From Alphaproteobacteria bacterium (GTDB lineage: Bacteria; Pseudomonadota; Alphaproteobacteria; Geminicoccales; Geminicoccaceae), in the NCBI GenBank assembly GCA_027045875.1, contig JALUAG010000058.1, forward strand, positions 1 through 50,286: a stretch of 50,286 nucleotides of DNA, given 5' to 3'. Position numbers and translations under genes: made by a program. The stretch's first letter is position 1. Each line of letters begins with the position of its first letter. Below are positions 1-8,829 of the stretch, in pieces. Below the pieces are notes generated by a model. That model worked only from the letters and a program-made list of their open reading frames with translations, made no database searches and was not told where the DNA came from.

Positions 1-197
1 GGACGGTCGGCCCGCCGGTGGAGATGGCGTCCCTCGATCGTGTCGGCGCTGTCCGCCCATTCCTGCTGCACCCACATGAGATAGGCGAGGCGCGGACAGT
101 AGACGTATTCGTTGACCATCCGCGCCGGCAGCGGCGGCAGGTCTTCCGGCAGGGGTGGTGCCGGCAGGGGCAGTTCGGGCTGGTCGCGCTCGGACAC
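1..197 (-). CDS. cas4-cas1: Cas4-Cas1 fusion protein, N-terminal part (gene runs off left edge)
   Basis: Only the first 65 codons are in the window. Translation from a GTG at 197 gives a proline-rich leader and then MVNEYVYCPRLAYLMWVQ and WADSADTIEGR. This is the start of the Cas4 domain found in Cas4-Cas1 fusions of type I-G systems. Cys34 in CPRLAYL would be the first Fe-S cluster ligand. Cas4 trims prespacers and selects for PAM while Cas1 (with Cas2) integrates spacers; the Cas1 half is not visible. The GTG has a GGGAGG about 9 bases upstream, and no ATG lies upstream in frame. It is the last visible gene of the cas operon, 78 bases after the 333-residue effector gene. The fusion itself is inferred from subtype and motif. 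Confidence 0.82.
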   Translation of the reverse strand, partial: MSERDQPELPLPAPPLPEDLPPLPARMVNEYVYCPRLAYLMWVQQEWADSADTIEGRHLHRRADR

Positions 198-275
198 GGT
201 CTCCGTCCTCCCGATCCGGCAGCATAGCGGCGGCGGGAGGGGAAGGGGACGGAAGCGGCGGTGGGCGGTACGATC

Positions 276-1277
276 CTATGACGCCGCTCCGCCCCAGAGC
301 GCCTCGCCGCGGGTGAAGTTGGGATAGTCGTTGGGCGGATTGCCCAGCCATGCCACCCGGCATTCCACGAGCTCGACCACGCCGTGGGGAGCGAGGCGGG
401 AGCGGTCGGGCCGATCGGCGACGAGCCCCGGGTGCGACAACAGACTGCGAATGGCCGCAGGCCGCGCAGGTGGGCTCCACAGCGGCCAGCGCAGACACAG
501 TCGGCGCGGGGTGGGATCGAGGAAGCCGGGCGCGGTGGCACCTCCGTGCACGGGGTGGAGCGGGAACAGCGGGATCGCGAGGACGGCGAGGCGCACGGCC
601 GCTTCCACCGTCTCTGCCGGCTCCTTTGACGGGTCCTGCCAGCGGAGCGCCCACGAGCGAAACTCGCCGGGGTCCCATCGAAGGGCGAGCGGTGACGGAC
701 GCAGGCGCCACGCCTCGAACAGGGTTTCGTCCAGCAGTTCGGAAAGGGTCGGCATGTCGCGTCCGCGTCGGCCGCGGCGCGTCCCCCCTCGGCACCCGTC
801 GAGCCCTCGGGTCACCTCGGCGATCCGCGCAACGAAGTTCTGTCTTGCCGCCGTGGGCTTCGGCAGGAACGGAGTGTAGCGCGTTCCGACCCGCCACATC
901 GGCTTTCGCCCGGGCGTGGCGCGCTCGATGGTGACGCCGAGAAGCGCGGACACGGCTTCGGCCCGGCGCGGGTCCTTCTGGGCCTCCTGCAGCAGCCGGG
1001 CTGGATCGTTCTCGCCCGTGAGCCGTCGCGCCATCTCGGCGATGGGCTCGGCCAGCTCCCGGATGCCGTCGATTGCAGCGTCCACGACCTCGGCCCGGTT
1101 CGGACTGCCAGCGGTGTCGAGGACCGCGGTCCAGGGCCCCCTGCCGCCCGCCCGACGCCAGAACGCCCGGACCCGCCAGTCGGGTCGCGCACGGTCGAGC
1201 GCGCGCAGCAGACCGAGCAGCGCCAGAAAGGCGAGCAGATTGTCGAAGCGCAGCGGGCTCAGCTCGAACGCGCTCAT
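276..1277 (-). CDS. Type I-G Cas effector protein (Cas8-like / Cas3-extension family)
   Basis: A 333-residue protein whose ATG overlaps the cas3 stop (ATGA), so it is translationally coupled to cas3. The N-terminus (LRFDNLLAFLALLGLLRALD) matches the pattern in large-subunit-like or 'Cas3-extension' proteins of type I-G loci, where a hydrophobic LAFLAxLGLLR helix opens the protein. It sits between cas3 and cas4-cas1, the slot often held by Cas8g/Csx17, but Csx17 proteins are usually about twice as long. An Arg/Gly-rich stretch lies near the middle, just before a segment reading LSELLDETLFEAWRLRP. It is likely part of the Cascade-like complex or an accessory to Cas3. Family placement rests on context and the N-terminal motif only. 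Confidence 0.62.
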   Translation of the reverse strand: MSAFELSPLRFDNLLAFLALLGLLRALDRARPDWRVRAFWRRAGGRGPWTAVLDTAGSPNRAEVVDAAIDGIRELAEPIAEMARRLTGENDPARLLQEAQKDPRRAEAVSALLGVTIERATPGRKPMWRVGTRYTPFLPKPTAARQNFVARIAEVTRGLDGCRGGTRRGRRGRDMPTLSELLDETLFEAWRLRPSPLALRWDPGEFRSWALRWQDPSKEPAETVEAAVRLAVLAIPLFPLHPVHGGATAPGFLDPTPRRLCLRWPLWSPPARPAAIRSLLSHPGLVADRPDRSRLAPHGVVELVECRVAWLGNPPNDYPNFTRGEALWGGAAS

Positions 1278-4114
1278 CCGCCGGCCTCCTCCTCGGAAAC
1301 GCGGTGATCGGCGAGCCGCAGGAGCGCCTCGAGGAAGGCGAGCTGCCACGGGCCGAAGCGCGCCTGCAGCCGCTCCGCGAGCTCGAACCAGAAGGAATCG
1401 AGCCGGTGAAGCCCGGGATCGCCGGGGACACGGATATCCCGCCCGTTCGCGAGGATGGCGAAGTCCGCCGCCGCTGCGTCCGTCACGGGCGGAAAGAACG
1501 GCCGGCCGTGGCCGTGGTGGGTTCCGACGAGCCAGAGCACCAGCTCGCGCCGCGTCTCCACCTCATCCTCCAGAAGCACATCGACGGCCGCCACCGACCA
1601 GCTCTCGTGCCGGATCCCGGCCGGCAGGCCGGCGAGCGCCCGCGCCCGGGCCGGATCGCCGATCGGGTGCGACTTGGCGAGCAGCTCGTCCACCGGGTGC
1701 AGACGGTCGCCGCCGCGCAGCAGGATCTGGAAGCGCGGCTCGGCCTTGCCGAGATCGTGCAGGCGTCCGGCGCGGGCGATCGCGTCGCACAGATCTTCGC
1801 GAAGACCGACCCGCTGCGCGAAGGCCTCTGCGCATTCGCCCACGCGGTCGAGATGATCGGCGAGCCGGACGGGCGCGGCTGCCGCGAGCGACAGACGGTC
1901 GGTCTCGGTGACCGGCTCGCCTTCCGCGCCGTCCCGCGCGGCCGCAACCCGTCGCCTCACCGCCAGCACGCAGCCCGCCGCCGCATCCTCCCCGTACGGC
2001 CGTTCGAGCCGGAGGCCGTGTTCGAGCAGCAGCTCCAGCCGGTTTCTCAGCTGCGCGGGCAGATCGGTGCGGGCGAGCAGGTTCGTGATCAGTTCCTCGG
2101 CATCCGGGTCGGCGAGCGCCTCGATCTCCTCCCGCACCGGACGCCAGAGGTCCGCGGCCGGGCGCGCATCGTCCGCATCGGGCCAGCTCTCCGCGAGCGC
2201 CGGATGCAGCCGCAGCACGAGCCGTCCGCGCTGGCGCTCCGCCGCCTCTTCCGCGAGATCCGTCACCGGCTCGCGCGCGGCCGGGTTCCAGCCGAACCGG
2301 TCGCAGCCGCCGTAAGCCGAGGGCACTACCAGCGTGTCGCCCGGCCGGATGTCGTCGGGGAGAACCGGGCCGGTTCCGTCGCCATCGGGGCCGCGCCAGC
2401 GAAGCACCCGGCGGGACTCGCGCGCCCTACCGGCTGTCGTTTCGGCCGAGCCCTCGATATCCGCGAGGTCGGCGATCCGGTCTCCGAGCCAGTCCCGGAC
2501 GGCCGCCAGCGGCAGGTCGAGGGCTTCGAGGGAGGAGGGCGGGAGGGTGGCAACGATCGCCCGCGCGCGGTCGCCGTCCTCGAGGTCCGCTTCGGCGAGG
2601 TCGGCGCGCCAGACGATGCGCACCTCCGCCGGACCGGAACGGGGCCCGTGCAGCAGCAGCGCCGGATCGGGTTGTGCCGCCGGGGGCGGAGAGGTGCGCG
2701 CGAGGGCTTCGACGTGGACGGGCAGCAGGACCGGCGCGCTCGCCCGCGGGGCCAAGAGCCCGTCGCCGATCTCCGTCTCGTGTGCGCGGAACGCCTCGAT
2801 GCCGAAATCGACCGTGGCGGTGCCTTTCTTCGCCAGGTCCCGGAGCCACCGCCAGGTCGCGGCCGGTGCGGTCCCGTACACCGGATCGTCCGCGCCCTTC
2901 GCGACATCACCCTTGCGCGCGAGGATCACGGCGGGTGCGGTGCCGAGGCGTCCGCGCCGGTCCAGCCGCCCGAACCGCTGGCGCAGCGCGTCGAGCGGAG
3001 CGAGTTCGGTGACGAGCGCGTCGAGGTCGAAATCGGCTCCCACTTCCAGGGTCTGGGTGCCGACCACCACCACGGGCGGGCCGTCGGCGGTGCTGTCGGC
3101 CGAGAGACGGGCTTCGAGGTCGGCTGCGATCCGTTCGCGATCCAGCGGCCGGATGCGGCCGATGGCGAGCAGCACCTCCACCCCTTCGCCCACCTCCCGA
3201 CGGAGCCGCTCGTGGATCCTCCGCGCCCGGAGCACACGGTTGACGACAATGCCGATCCGCCTGCGACCGGCATCGAGGAACACGCGGGCTTCGGCCGCGC
3301 AGGCGGCAACGAACGCATCCTCCTCGTCTTCGACCTGCCGCAGCCGCGCGGGCTTGGAGGCTCCTGTCCGCCGCCGGATCTCCGCGTTCCCGAGATCATT
3401 CGCGTCGAGGCCGAACCCCTCGTCCGCGGCGTCGGCGGCGGTGGCGCTGAGCTGCACCACGGCAAACGGCAGCCCGAGGTCCTCCCCGGCGAGCCCACGC
3501 CGCAGATGCCCCACCGCCCGGAGCGTTTCGAGAAACGGCTGCGAAAGGTGGGCTTCGTCGACGAGGTACAGGCAGTCGCTGCCGAGCAGCCCGGCGTGCA
3601 CCGGCCACATGCGGTTCGAAACGCCGTAGCCGCGGAACAGCAGTCGCGAACCCGCCTGGTCGACGGTCGAAAGGATCACGGTCGGCTGGTGCGGCGTGCG
3701 CACCCAGTCCGGATCGAGCGGCATGCCGCCGCGCAGCCGCACGACACCAAGCGGGGGTCCGTCGCCGGCGAGGCCACGGAGCGCGCCTCCCACCGCCGCG
3801 CGCGGGCCGTCTCCGGCTTCGCGCAGCTTCGCGGCGATGGTGTGCGCCCGCCGTGCCGCCTGGTCCACCACCAGCCGGCGATCCACCACGTACACCATCC
3901 GCACCGGCGCCCGGCGCGGCCTCTCATCTGCCTGCCGGGCGAGATGCCACACGGCGACGTCGATCGCCGCCGTCTTGCCGCAGCCCGTCGGGATGTCGAG
4001 AAGGCCGGGCCAGCCCTCGTTCGCGACATGCTCGGCGAGGCGCGCCTGCCAGGGGAACGGATCGTGGCCCCAGAGGGCGCGGAAGAAGGTCGGGAAATCG
4101 GGCAGACCGGCCAT
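1274..4114 (-). CDS. cas3: CRISPR-associated helicase/nuclease Cas3, type I-G (HD at C-terminus)
   Basis: A 946-residue Cas3. Walker A (DIPTGCGKTAAID) lies near residues 40-52 and the DEAH box (LYLVDEAHL) at 186-189. The helicase core ends with a QRFGRLDRRGR motif VI. The HD nuclease is C-terminal rather than N-terminal: LHDLGK with the HD pair at 786-787, GIRHE near 835, THHGHGRP near 864 and LADH near 935. This helicase-then-HD order is the type I-G (GSU0051-like) arrangement. Cas3 is recruited to target-bound Cascade, unwinds DNA and degrades it. The start lies 3 bases after the csb2 stop and the end overlaps the next gene by 4 bases, so it is one operon. All key motifs are intact. Confidence 0.93.
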   Translation of the reverse strand: MAGLPDFPTFFRALWGHDPFPWQARLAEHVANEGWPGLLDIPTGCGKTAAIDVAVWHLARQADERPRRAPVRMVYVVDRRLVVDQAARRAHTIAAKLREAGDGPRAAVGGALRGLAGDGPPLGVVRLRGGMPLDPDWVRTPHQPTVILSTVDQAGSRLLFRGYGVSNRMWPVHAGLLGSDCLYLVDEAHLSQPFLETLRAVGHLRRGLAGEDLGLPFAVVQLSATAADAADEGFGLDANDLGNAEIRRRTGASKPARLRQVEDEEDAFVAACAAEARVFLDAGRRRIGIVVNRVLRARRIHERLRREVGEGVEVLLAIGRIRPLDRERIAADLEARLSADSTADGPPVVVVGTQTLEVGADFDLDALVTELAPLDALRQRFGRLDRRGRLGTAPAVILARKGDVAKGADDPVYGTAPAATWRWLRDLAKKGTATVDFGIEAFRAHETEIGDGLLAPRASAPVLLPVHVEALARTSPPPAAQPDPALLLHGPRSGPAEVRIVWRADLAEADLEDGDRARAIVATLPPSSLEALDLPLAAVRDWLGDRIADLADIEGSAETTAGRARESRRVLRWRGPDGDGTGPVLPDDIRPGDTLVVPSAYGGCDRFGWNPAAREPVTDLAEEAAERQRGRLVLRLHPALAESWPDADDARPAADLWRPVREEIEALADPDAEELITNLLARTDLPAQLRNRLELLLEHGLRLERPYGEDAAAGCVLAVRRRVAAARDGAEGEPVTETDRLSLAAAAPVRLADHLDRVGECAEAFAQRVGLREDLCDAIARAGRLHDLGKAEPRFQILLRGGDRLHPVDELLAKSHPIGDPARARALAGLPAGIRHESWSVAAVDVLLEDEVETRRELVLWLVGTHHGHGRPFFPPVTDAAAADFAILANGRDIRVPGDPGLHRLDSFWFELAERLQARFGPWQLAFLEALLRLADHRVSEEEAGG

Positions 4115-4117
4115 CGG

Positions 4118-5524
4118 TCAGCCCTCCTCCCCCAGCGGCAGCATCAACCCGAGACCGAAATGGCGTCCGGCGCCGAGCAGCAGCGGCCCCCGCACCGGCC
4201 CATCGAAGCGGATGCGGGCGTGCACCAGCGACCGGGTGCCGAAGGCAGCCCGCACGATCCAGCCGCGACCGGCGCGGTCGTCCTTCGCCCGGCGGTGGGC
4301 GAAACTGGTGCCGGGCAGATACGGGTGCGGCCCGGCCTCGATCTCGGCGGGCCCCGGCAGGCCCTGCTGACGGCAGGCGAGGGCGACCTGGGATGCCGGA
4401 TCGTCGCGCCCCTTCTTCATGTGCCGCGGCAGCACGAGCGGAGTCACGCTGGCGAACCTCCTCGCCGTGCGCAGGTAGCGGCCGGGGCGCAGCGAGGCCC
4501 GTTCCGGTGCCGGATCGTGTTCGAGCCGAAAGCTGCCGAAGCGCCCGAGGCGGAGTTGGCCGCCCGCATCGAGAAACCGCCCCACCGCCCGCTCCAGCGC
4601 CAGTCGCACCGGATCGGCGAGGCCGTCGTGCTCGGCGGGCAGGACGAGGGCGAGTCCGAACAGCCGGCCGTCCGAATGTGCGAAGCCGGCGTTGGCGAGG
4701 GGTACGATGGCGAGATGCGCCGGGTCCTCCGCTCCATGGCCCGAGAGCACGGCGGGAACCGGCTCGTCGGCATGTGCGAGGACGGCCCCGCGCATCGCCT
4801 CGGCGACCGGGACGAAGGCTTCGAGCGCCGGCACGGCCGCATCGCGGTAGCGCAGCACGATCCAGCGGCGGCCGAAAGGTGAGACGGCGGGGTCTACCGC
4901 GGCTTTGTGGAGGTCGCGATAGGCCGTGGCAGGTCCCGGCTCGGGTCGCCAGCCGTGACCCCTTCCTGTTGCGTGGCCCTCGAGCAGCTCGTCGAGGCGG
5001 CCGGGCCAGGGCAGGCGCAAGCGACAGGCGGCCGGCCTGCCCGGGACGAAGCGGGGGTTCGGGGTGCCGGGCTCCTGCAGGAACCGCATGGCGACGAGCG
5101 AGCTCGAGTGGCCGAGATAGCTCACCGCCCGTGCGATCCGGTCGAGCGCTCCGACGTGCCGCGCGGTCTCCGATTCGGTGGCCTTCCACCAGAAGCGGAC
5201 CACGGGCTCGTCCGGCACCATCGCGGGAAAGAACCTCTCCCGGCGTGTGCGCAGCTCCGGCAGCGCCCCGACGTCGTTCGGCGGCACGAACACGGGGGCG
5301 ACGTCACGCGGGCGGGCGTCGGATGCGTCGAGCACCGGGGCGTCGAGCGCCTCGAGCCAGCGAAGCGCCGCTTCGCCCTCTGGATCGCAACCCTGTTCCG
5401 CCCAGGCGCAGACCAGCGCCGAGAAGATGCGGTCCGGGTGCGGCGGCCATTCCGGTTCGTCGCGGGCCGCAACCGAAGCCGCCCGGAAGGCGCCGGTCAG
5501 CAGGTGAATGTCGAGGCGGAGCAC
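4118..5524 (-). CDS. csb2: Type I-G Cas5-Cas6 fusion Csb2
   Basis: A 468-residue protein of the Csb2/GSU0054 family. The N-terminal half starts VLRLDIHLLTGAFRA and contains EWPPHPDRIFSALVCAW, the family signature. The C-terminal end has the glycine-rich loop GAGRHFGLGLMLPL typical of Cas6-type RAMP proteins. In type I-G this fusion supplies the Cas5 subunit that caps the crRNA 5' end and a Cas6-like crRNA-processing domain. The open frame extends upstream inside csb1, but a GTG at 5524, 4 bases after the csb1 stop, is the natural start because the conserved N-terminus begins there. The overlapping ATGA at the csb1 stop is in a different, short frame. Reading the two halves as Cas5 and Cas6 is family knowledge. 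Confidence 0.9.
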   Translation of the reverse strand: MLRLDIHLLTGAFRAASVAARDEPEWPPHPDRIFSALVCAWAEQGCDPEGEAALRWLEALDAPVLDASDARPRDVAPVFVPPNDVGALPELRTRRERFFPAMVPDEPVVRFWWKATESETARHVGALDRIARAVSYLGHSSSLVAMRFLQEPGTPNPRFVPGRPAACRLRLPWPGRLDELLEGHATGRGHGWRPEPGPATAYRDLHKAAVDPAVSPFGRRWIVLRYRDAAVPALEAFVPVAEAMRGAVLAHADEPVPAVLSGHGAEDPAHLAIVPLANAGFAHSDGRLFGLALVLPAEHDGLADPVRLALERAVGRFLDAGGQLRLGRFGSFRLEHDPAPERASLRPGRYLRTARRFASVTPLVLPRHMKKGRDDPASQVALACRQQGLPGPAEIEAGPHPYLPGTSFAHRRAKDDRAGRGWIVRAAFGTRSLVHARIRFDGPVRGPLLLGAGRHFGLGLMLPLGEEG

Positions 5525-5528
5525 CGGC

Positions 5529-6731
5529 TCATTCCCCGCCCTCGTCGGCGGCTTCGCCGGCGAGCGCCCGCCGGCGGCTCTCGGCAACGATGCGCACGAG
5601 CTTCGGCTGGGGAGCGAGGCGAAGGGGCTCGTCGCGCCAGGGCAGCCCCGTTTCCTTCGCGGCCTCGACCGCCTCGTCGTAGAGCGCACGGGCGGCTTCG
5701 AGATCGAGCGAAAATTCGCGCACGCCGCCGTCGGCATCGAGGATTTCGAACGAGGCGGCACCGTCCGAGACCAGATCGCAGCGCGAGCGGAGGTTGTAGC
5801 CGGCGCGATCCTGGGCGGTGACGGCGAGCAATGCCAGCGCCGCGAGCACGCAGCGCGCCGCCTCGTCGCGTTCCGCACCGTTCTCGCCATCGATCGGGAA
5901 TCTCAACCGGCGCAGCGTCGGCAGGCTGATCACGACGGTATGGAGCGCGTGGTCGACGGTGACACCGAGACCTTCGATGGTAGGCGCGATGTTGCCGTGG
6001 TTGACTTCGGAAGGGCGTACGCGCTTCGCTTTTTCCCCACCCTCCTCCTTGGTGAGGCCCCAGCCGGCGGCGCCCTTGTAGATTTCGACCTCGCGGCGGA
6101 TCTGCAGCGGATCGATGCGGCTGCCGGTGCGTTTGCCGGGGACCGCATCGACGCCGACGATCTCGGAGACGATGGCGCGCGGGAACTTGGCGCCGAGGCC
6201 GCCGCCCTGACCGGTCGAGTGCCAGCAGCCGAAGACCAGGGCCGTCGGCGAGAGCTCGAAGATCGCGGTGGCGTTGTCCGGCTTCGCCGCGACGAGCCGC
6301 CTGCCCTCGGCGCTGTGCCAGAAGGGCGTGCCGGAGAGCAGGCTGTCGCGGAAGATGGCGTCGAACACCCGGTGCGGCGCCTCCAGCGACGTGACGGCGC
6401 CGATGTCCGAAAGATCCACTTCGCCGTCCTTCTGCCCTCCGAAGTCGGTGAGAACGTGGGGGATCCACACCTCGTCCCCGCGCAGGAGTTCGCGCAGGGC
6501 GAGTTCCATCCGGTTGGCCTGGCTTTGGACGGAATCGAGCAGCACACAGCTCTTCCGCTCGCCCCCGAACATGCGTTCCTCGAACACGTGCGTCGGTCCA
6601 CCGTTGTCCGGATAGGTCGGCGGAAACACCTTGTCGCCCGGACCGCCCGCAGGCGCGAGGCGGCGGATACGGCGGACCGCCGCATCCTCCCGGACGGCGT
6701 CGCGCAGACCGGCGAGATCGAATACCGGCAT
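5529..6731 (-). CDS. csb1: Type I-G Cascade backbone protein Csb1 (Cas7)
   Basis: A 400-residue RAMP protein of the Csb1/GSU0053 family. Recognisable segments are PPTYPDNGGPTHVFEER near the N-terminus, LLDSVQSQANRMELAL, TSLEAPHRVFDAIFRDSLL, FWHSAEGRRL and SPTALVFGCWHSTG. These define Cas7 of type I-G, which polymerises along the crRNA spacer. It is the first gene of the visible operon: the 54 bases upstream of its ATG separate it from ctaG, which lies in the same direction, so the cas promoter is probably in that gap or read-through comes from ctaG. No inverted repeat or strong promoter is obvious there. The Cas7 assignment is secure on motifs and neighbours. Confidence 0.92.
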   Translation of the reverse strand: MPVFDLAGLRDAVREDAAVRRIRRLAPAGGPGDKVFPPTYPDNGGPTHVFEERMFGGERKSCVLLDSVQSQANRMELALRELLRGDEVWIPHVLTDFGGQKDGEVDLSDIGAVTSLEAPHRVFDAIFRDSLLSGTPFWHSAEGRRLVAAKPDNATAIFELSPTALVFGCWHSTGQGGGLGAKFPRAIVSEIVGVDAVPGKRTGSRIDPLQIRREVEIYKGAAGWGLTKEEGGEKAKRVRPSEVNHGNIAPTIEGLGVTVDHALHTVVISLPTLRRLRFPIDGENGAERDEAARCVLAALALLAVTAQDRAGYNLRSRCDLVSDGAASFEILDADGGVREFSLDLEAARALYDEAVEAAKETGLPWRDEPLRLAPQPKLVRIVAESRRRALAGEAADEGGE

Positions 6732-6785
6732 TCCGTTTCCTCCCGGAGCATGGCGGGGCCTCGCGGCCCCGGTCGAATATCCGTG

Positions 6786-7865
6786 CTACCCGCCCACCAT
6801 ACCGTAGAGAATGCCCACCGCGAAAGCGCCGAGGAAGGCGGTGAGGGCGAAGGCGGCGAAACCCAGGGCGAGCCGGCGGTTGCTGCGGGAGAGGTCGGGG
6901 GTCGTGGTGGCGGCGGGGCGGCCGCCGCGTCCGGCGAGGGCGCGCAGCAGGCGGCGGGTCTCGTCGCGGCCGAAGCGATGGATGACGATGAGGGCCGCCA
7001 GCACGCTCATCATGCTGCTGGGGATCCAGATGGTGATGCCGCCCATCTGCTGGTCGGCGAGGGGCGTGTAGCCGAAATGCAGTCCGCCCTCGCCGTAGGC
7101 GGGATAGAGGATGCCGCCGGTGAAGGTGGTGGAGGCGCCGAGCAGGATGTTCGAGAGGATGACGAAGCAGAGCATGGCCGCCCGGGCGCCGAAGCGGAGG
7201 CCCTGGGGCGGCGGGCGCAGATCGAAGATCCGCCACCAGAAGAGCAGCCCCGCGGCCAGCATGCTGATGTGCATGGCGTAGTGCACGCCGGCCCGTCGCA
7301 GCGCCAGTTCGTGCAGATAGGGGATCTGCCAGAGGTAGAGGGAGCCGATGAAGAGGAGCGTCAGCGGCACCGGCCCGAGCAGGGGCGCGATCAGCCGCCG
7401 CGGTGCGGAGGCGCCGGCGAGCGGGGCCAGCATCTGCCGGCGCAGGAGGGACGGCAGGCCGGCCACGAGCAGCGCCTGCGGCGCCGACAGGGCGAGCAGC
7501 ATGGGCCCGATCATGCGCAGCAGCAGGTGCTGGATCTGGTGTACGAAGAAGAGTTCCCCGGCGAGCGCGTCCACCGGCGACTGGAGGGCGAGGAACAGGG
7601 CGGTGAGACCGCCGAAAAAGCCGAGATGGCGCAGCCGCGAGGGCGGCTGCCCGGCATCGCGGCGGCGGCGCAGCCCGGCGAGATACAGGACCGCGAGGAG
7701 CAGCAGCGGGATCGCGATGTCCGGGGTGACCGGCCAGGCGCCGGCGGGGTCGGCGCCGTCGGCCAGGACATGGGCGCCCGCCGGTCGGCCGGCGAACAGG
7801 AACGGAAAGGCGACCGCCGCGCGCATGGCGGAACGGAAGCCAACGTTCGACGACCACGGACGCAC
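6786..7865 (-). CDS. ctaG: Cytochrome c oxidase assembly factor CtaG (caa3 type)
   Basis: A 359-residue membrane protein with about seven or more hydrophobic segments after a signal-like N-terminus (AVAFPFLFAGRPAGAHVLA). Conserved pieces include FFVHQIQHLLLRMIGPMLL, LYLWQIPYLHELAL, HYAMHISMLAAGLLFWW and GGITIWIPSSM, which place it in the caa3-type CtaG family (PF09678), distinct from the Cox11 proteins also called CtaG. It acts in the inner membrane in assembly or copper loading of the haem-copper oxidase. The GTG at 7865 is preceded by GGGAGG at good spacing; an internal ATG at 7826 is the alternative. No oxidase subunit genes are adjacent, so it stands alone between the cas operon and a divergent isomerase gene. 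Confidence 0.87.
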   Translation of the reverse strand: MRPWSSNVGFRSAMRAAVAFPFLFAGRPAGAHVLADGADPAGAWPVTPDIAIPLLLLAVLYLAGLRRRRDAGQPPSRLRHLGFFGGLTALFLALQSPVDALAGELFFVHQIQHLLLRMIGPMLLALSAPQALLVAGLPSLLRRQMLAPLAGASAPRRLIAPLLGPVPLTLLFIGSLYLWQIPYLHELALRRAGVHYAMHISMLAAGLLFWWRIFDLRPPPQGLRFGARAAMLCFVILSNILLGASTTFTGGILYPAYGEGGLHFGYTPLADQQMGGITIWIPSSMMSVLAALIVIHRFGRDETRRLLRALAGRGGRPAATTTPDLSRSNRRLALGFAAFALTAFLGAFAVGILYGMVGG

Positions 7866-7955
7866 GGCGACCACCTCCCGGCCCGCTATTGTCCTTCGCG
7901 ACGGAGGTTGTAGGCTTCCGGCATGGCGGGTCAACGTCGCGGGGGAGCGGACGGC

Positions 7956-8708
7956 ATGTACGGTTGGCGGGGACGGATCGGCCTGCTGGTGCCCACCGGC
8001 AATTCGGTGATGGAGCCCGAATTCCAGCGCATGGCGCCCGAGGGGGTGACCACCCACGCCAACCGGGTGGAGCTTCGGGACGTGACCCCGGAGAGCCTGC
8101 GCCGGATGGAGGCGGATACGGCGCGGGCCGCGCGCGGCATCGCCAGCGTGCGGGTCGGAGTGATCGCCTTCGGCTGCACCTCGGGCAGCTTCGTCGGCGG
8201 CCGCGGTTACGATGAGAGGCTGCGGCGGCTGATCGAGGAGGCCACCGGGGTTCCGGCCACCACCGCCAGTGGCGCCGTGCTGCGGGCGCTGCGTCTCCTC
8301 GGGGTGAGACGCATCGCGCTGGTTACGCCCTACACCGAGGAGGTAACGCGGCTCGAGGTGGCCTTCCTTGAGGCCAACGGCTTCGAGGTCACGGCGTCCA
8401 GCGCGGGCGGCCTCGTGGAAGTGGCGGACATGCAGGAATGCCCGCCCTGGACGGCCTACCGGCGCGCCCGCGAGGTGGACGATCCCCGCGCCGAGGCGGT
8501 GTTCGTCTCCTGCACCGGCTTCCGGACCATCGAGATGATCGCGGCGCTGGAGGCCGATCTCGGCAAGCCCGTGGTGACCTCCAACCAGGCCCTGTTCGCG
8601 GACTGCCTGCGCATCCTCGGGATCGGCGAGATCGCCGGGGATTTCGGTTCGGTCGTCTCGCGCATGATCGCCGAGCGGCCTCGGGAGCCGGCGGACGCCG
8701 CCGACTGA
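7956..8708 (+). CDS. Maleate isomerase / arylmalonate decarboxylase family protein
   Basis: A 250-residue member of the Asp/Glu racemase superfamily. Two cysteines occupy the catalytic places: Cys74 in AFGCTSGSF and Cys186 in VSCTGFR, as in maleate cis-trans isomerases. The N-terminus GLLVPTGNSVMEPEF is typical of that group. Maleate isomerase turns maleate to fumarate in nicotinate and other ring-degradation pathways; arylmalonate decarboxylase and related racemases share the fold, so the substrate is not proven. The ATG at 7956 is chosen over 7923 because GGGGGAG sits 7 bases before it and the conserved region begins there. It is divergent from ctaG. A NicX-like gene lies 6 kb away. Confidence 0.8.
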   Translation: MYGWRGRIGLLVPTGNSVMEPEFQRMAPEGVTTHANRVELRDVTPESLRRMEADTARAARGIASVRVGVIAFGCTSGSFVGGRGYDERLRRLIEEATGVPATTASGAVLRALRLLGVRRIALVTPYTEEVTRLEVAFLEANGFEVTASSAGGLVEVADMQECPPWTAYRRAREVDDPRAEAVFVSCTGFRTIEMIAALEADLGKPVVTSNQALFADCLRILGIGEIAGDFGSVVSRMIAERPREPADAAD

Positions 8709-8710
8709 CC

Positions 8711-8739
8711 CCCGCGACATGCTGCGGCATCGTCGCGGG
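8711..8739 (+). terminator. GC-rich hairpin after the maleate isomerase-like gene
   Basis: CCCGCGAC pairs with GTCGCGGG, and inside it ATGC pairs with GCAT around a TGCG loop. Together this is a 12-bp stem with one bulged base, starting just after the stop codon. The downstream bases lack a U tract, so it may stabilise the 3' end or act as a weak terminator before purA. Confidence 0.5.
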
Positions 8740-8829
8740 GCGCTTTGCCTCGGTCGCGGGAGGGTGTAGGAAGCCGCCGGCCGTGCGCGGAGCACGGTCG
8801 GGGTTCCCTCGTGGCGGGAGCAGGCACCG

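Noticed and set aside
1073-4882. Very long open frame on the plus strand opposite cas3 and csb2
   Set aside because: It is antisense to genes with clear motifs; such long frames arise from GC-rich codon bias, and the translation is Arg/Gly/Pro-rich with no domain.
1-6785. CRISPR repeat array
   Set aside because: No repeated 28-37 base units with spacers are present in or beside the visible cas operon; the array must be to the left of the window or elsewhere.
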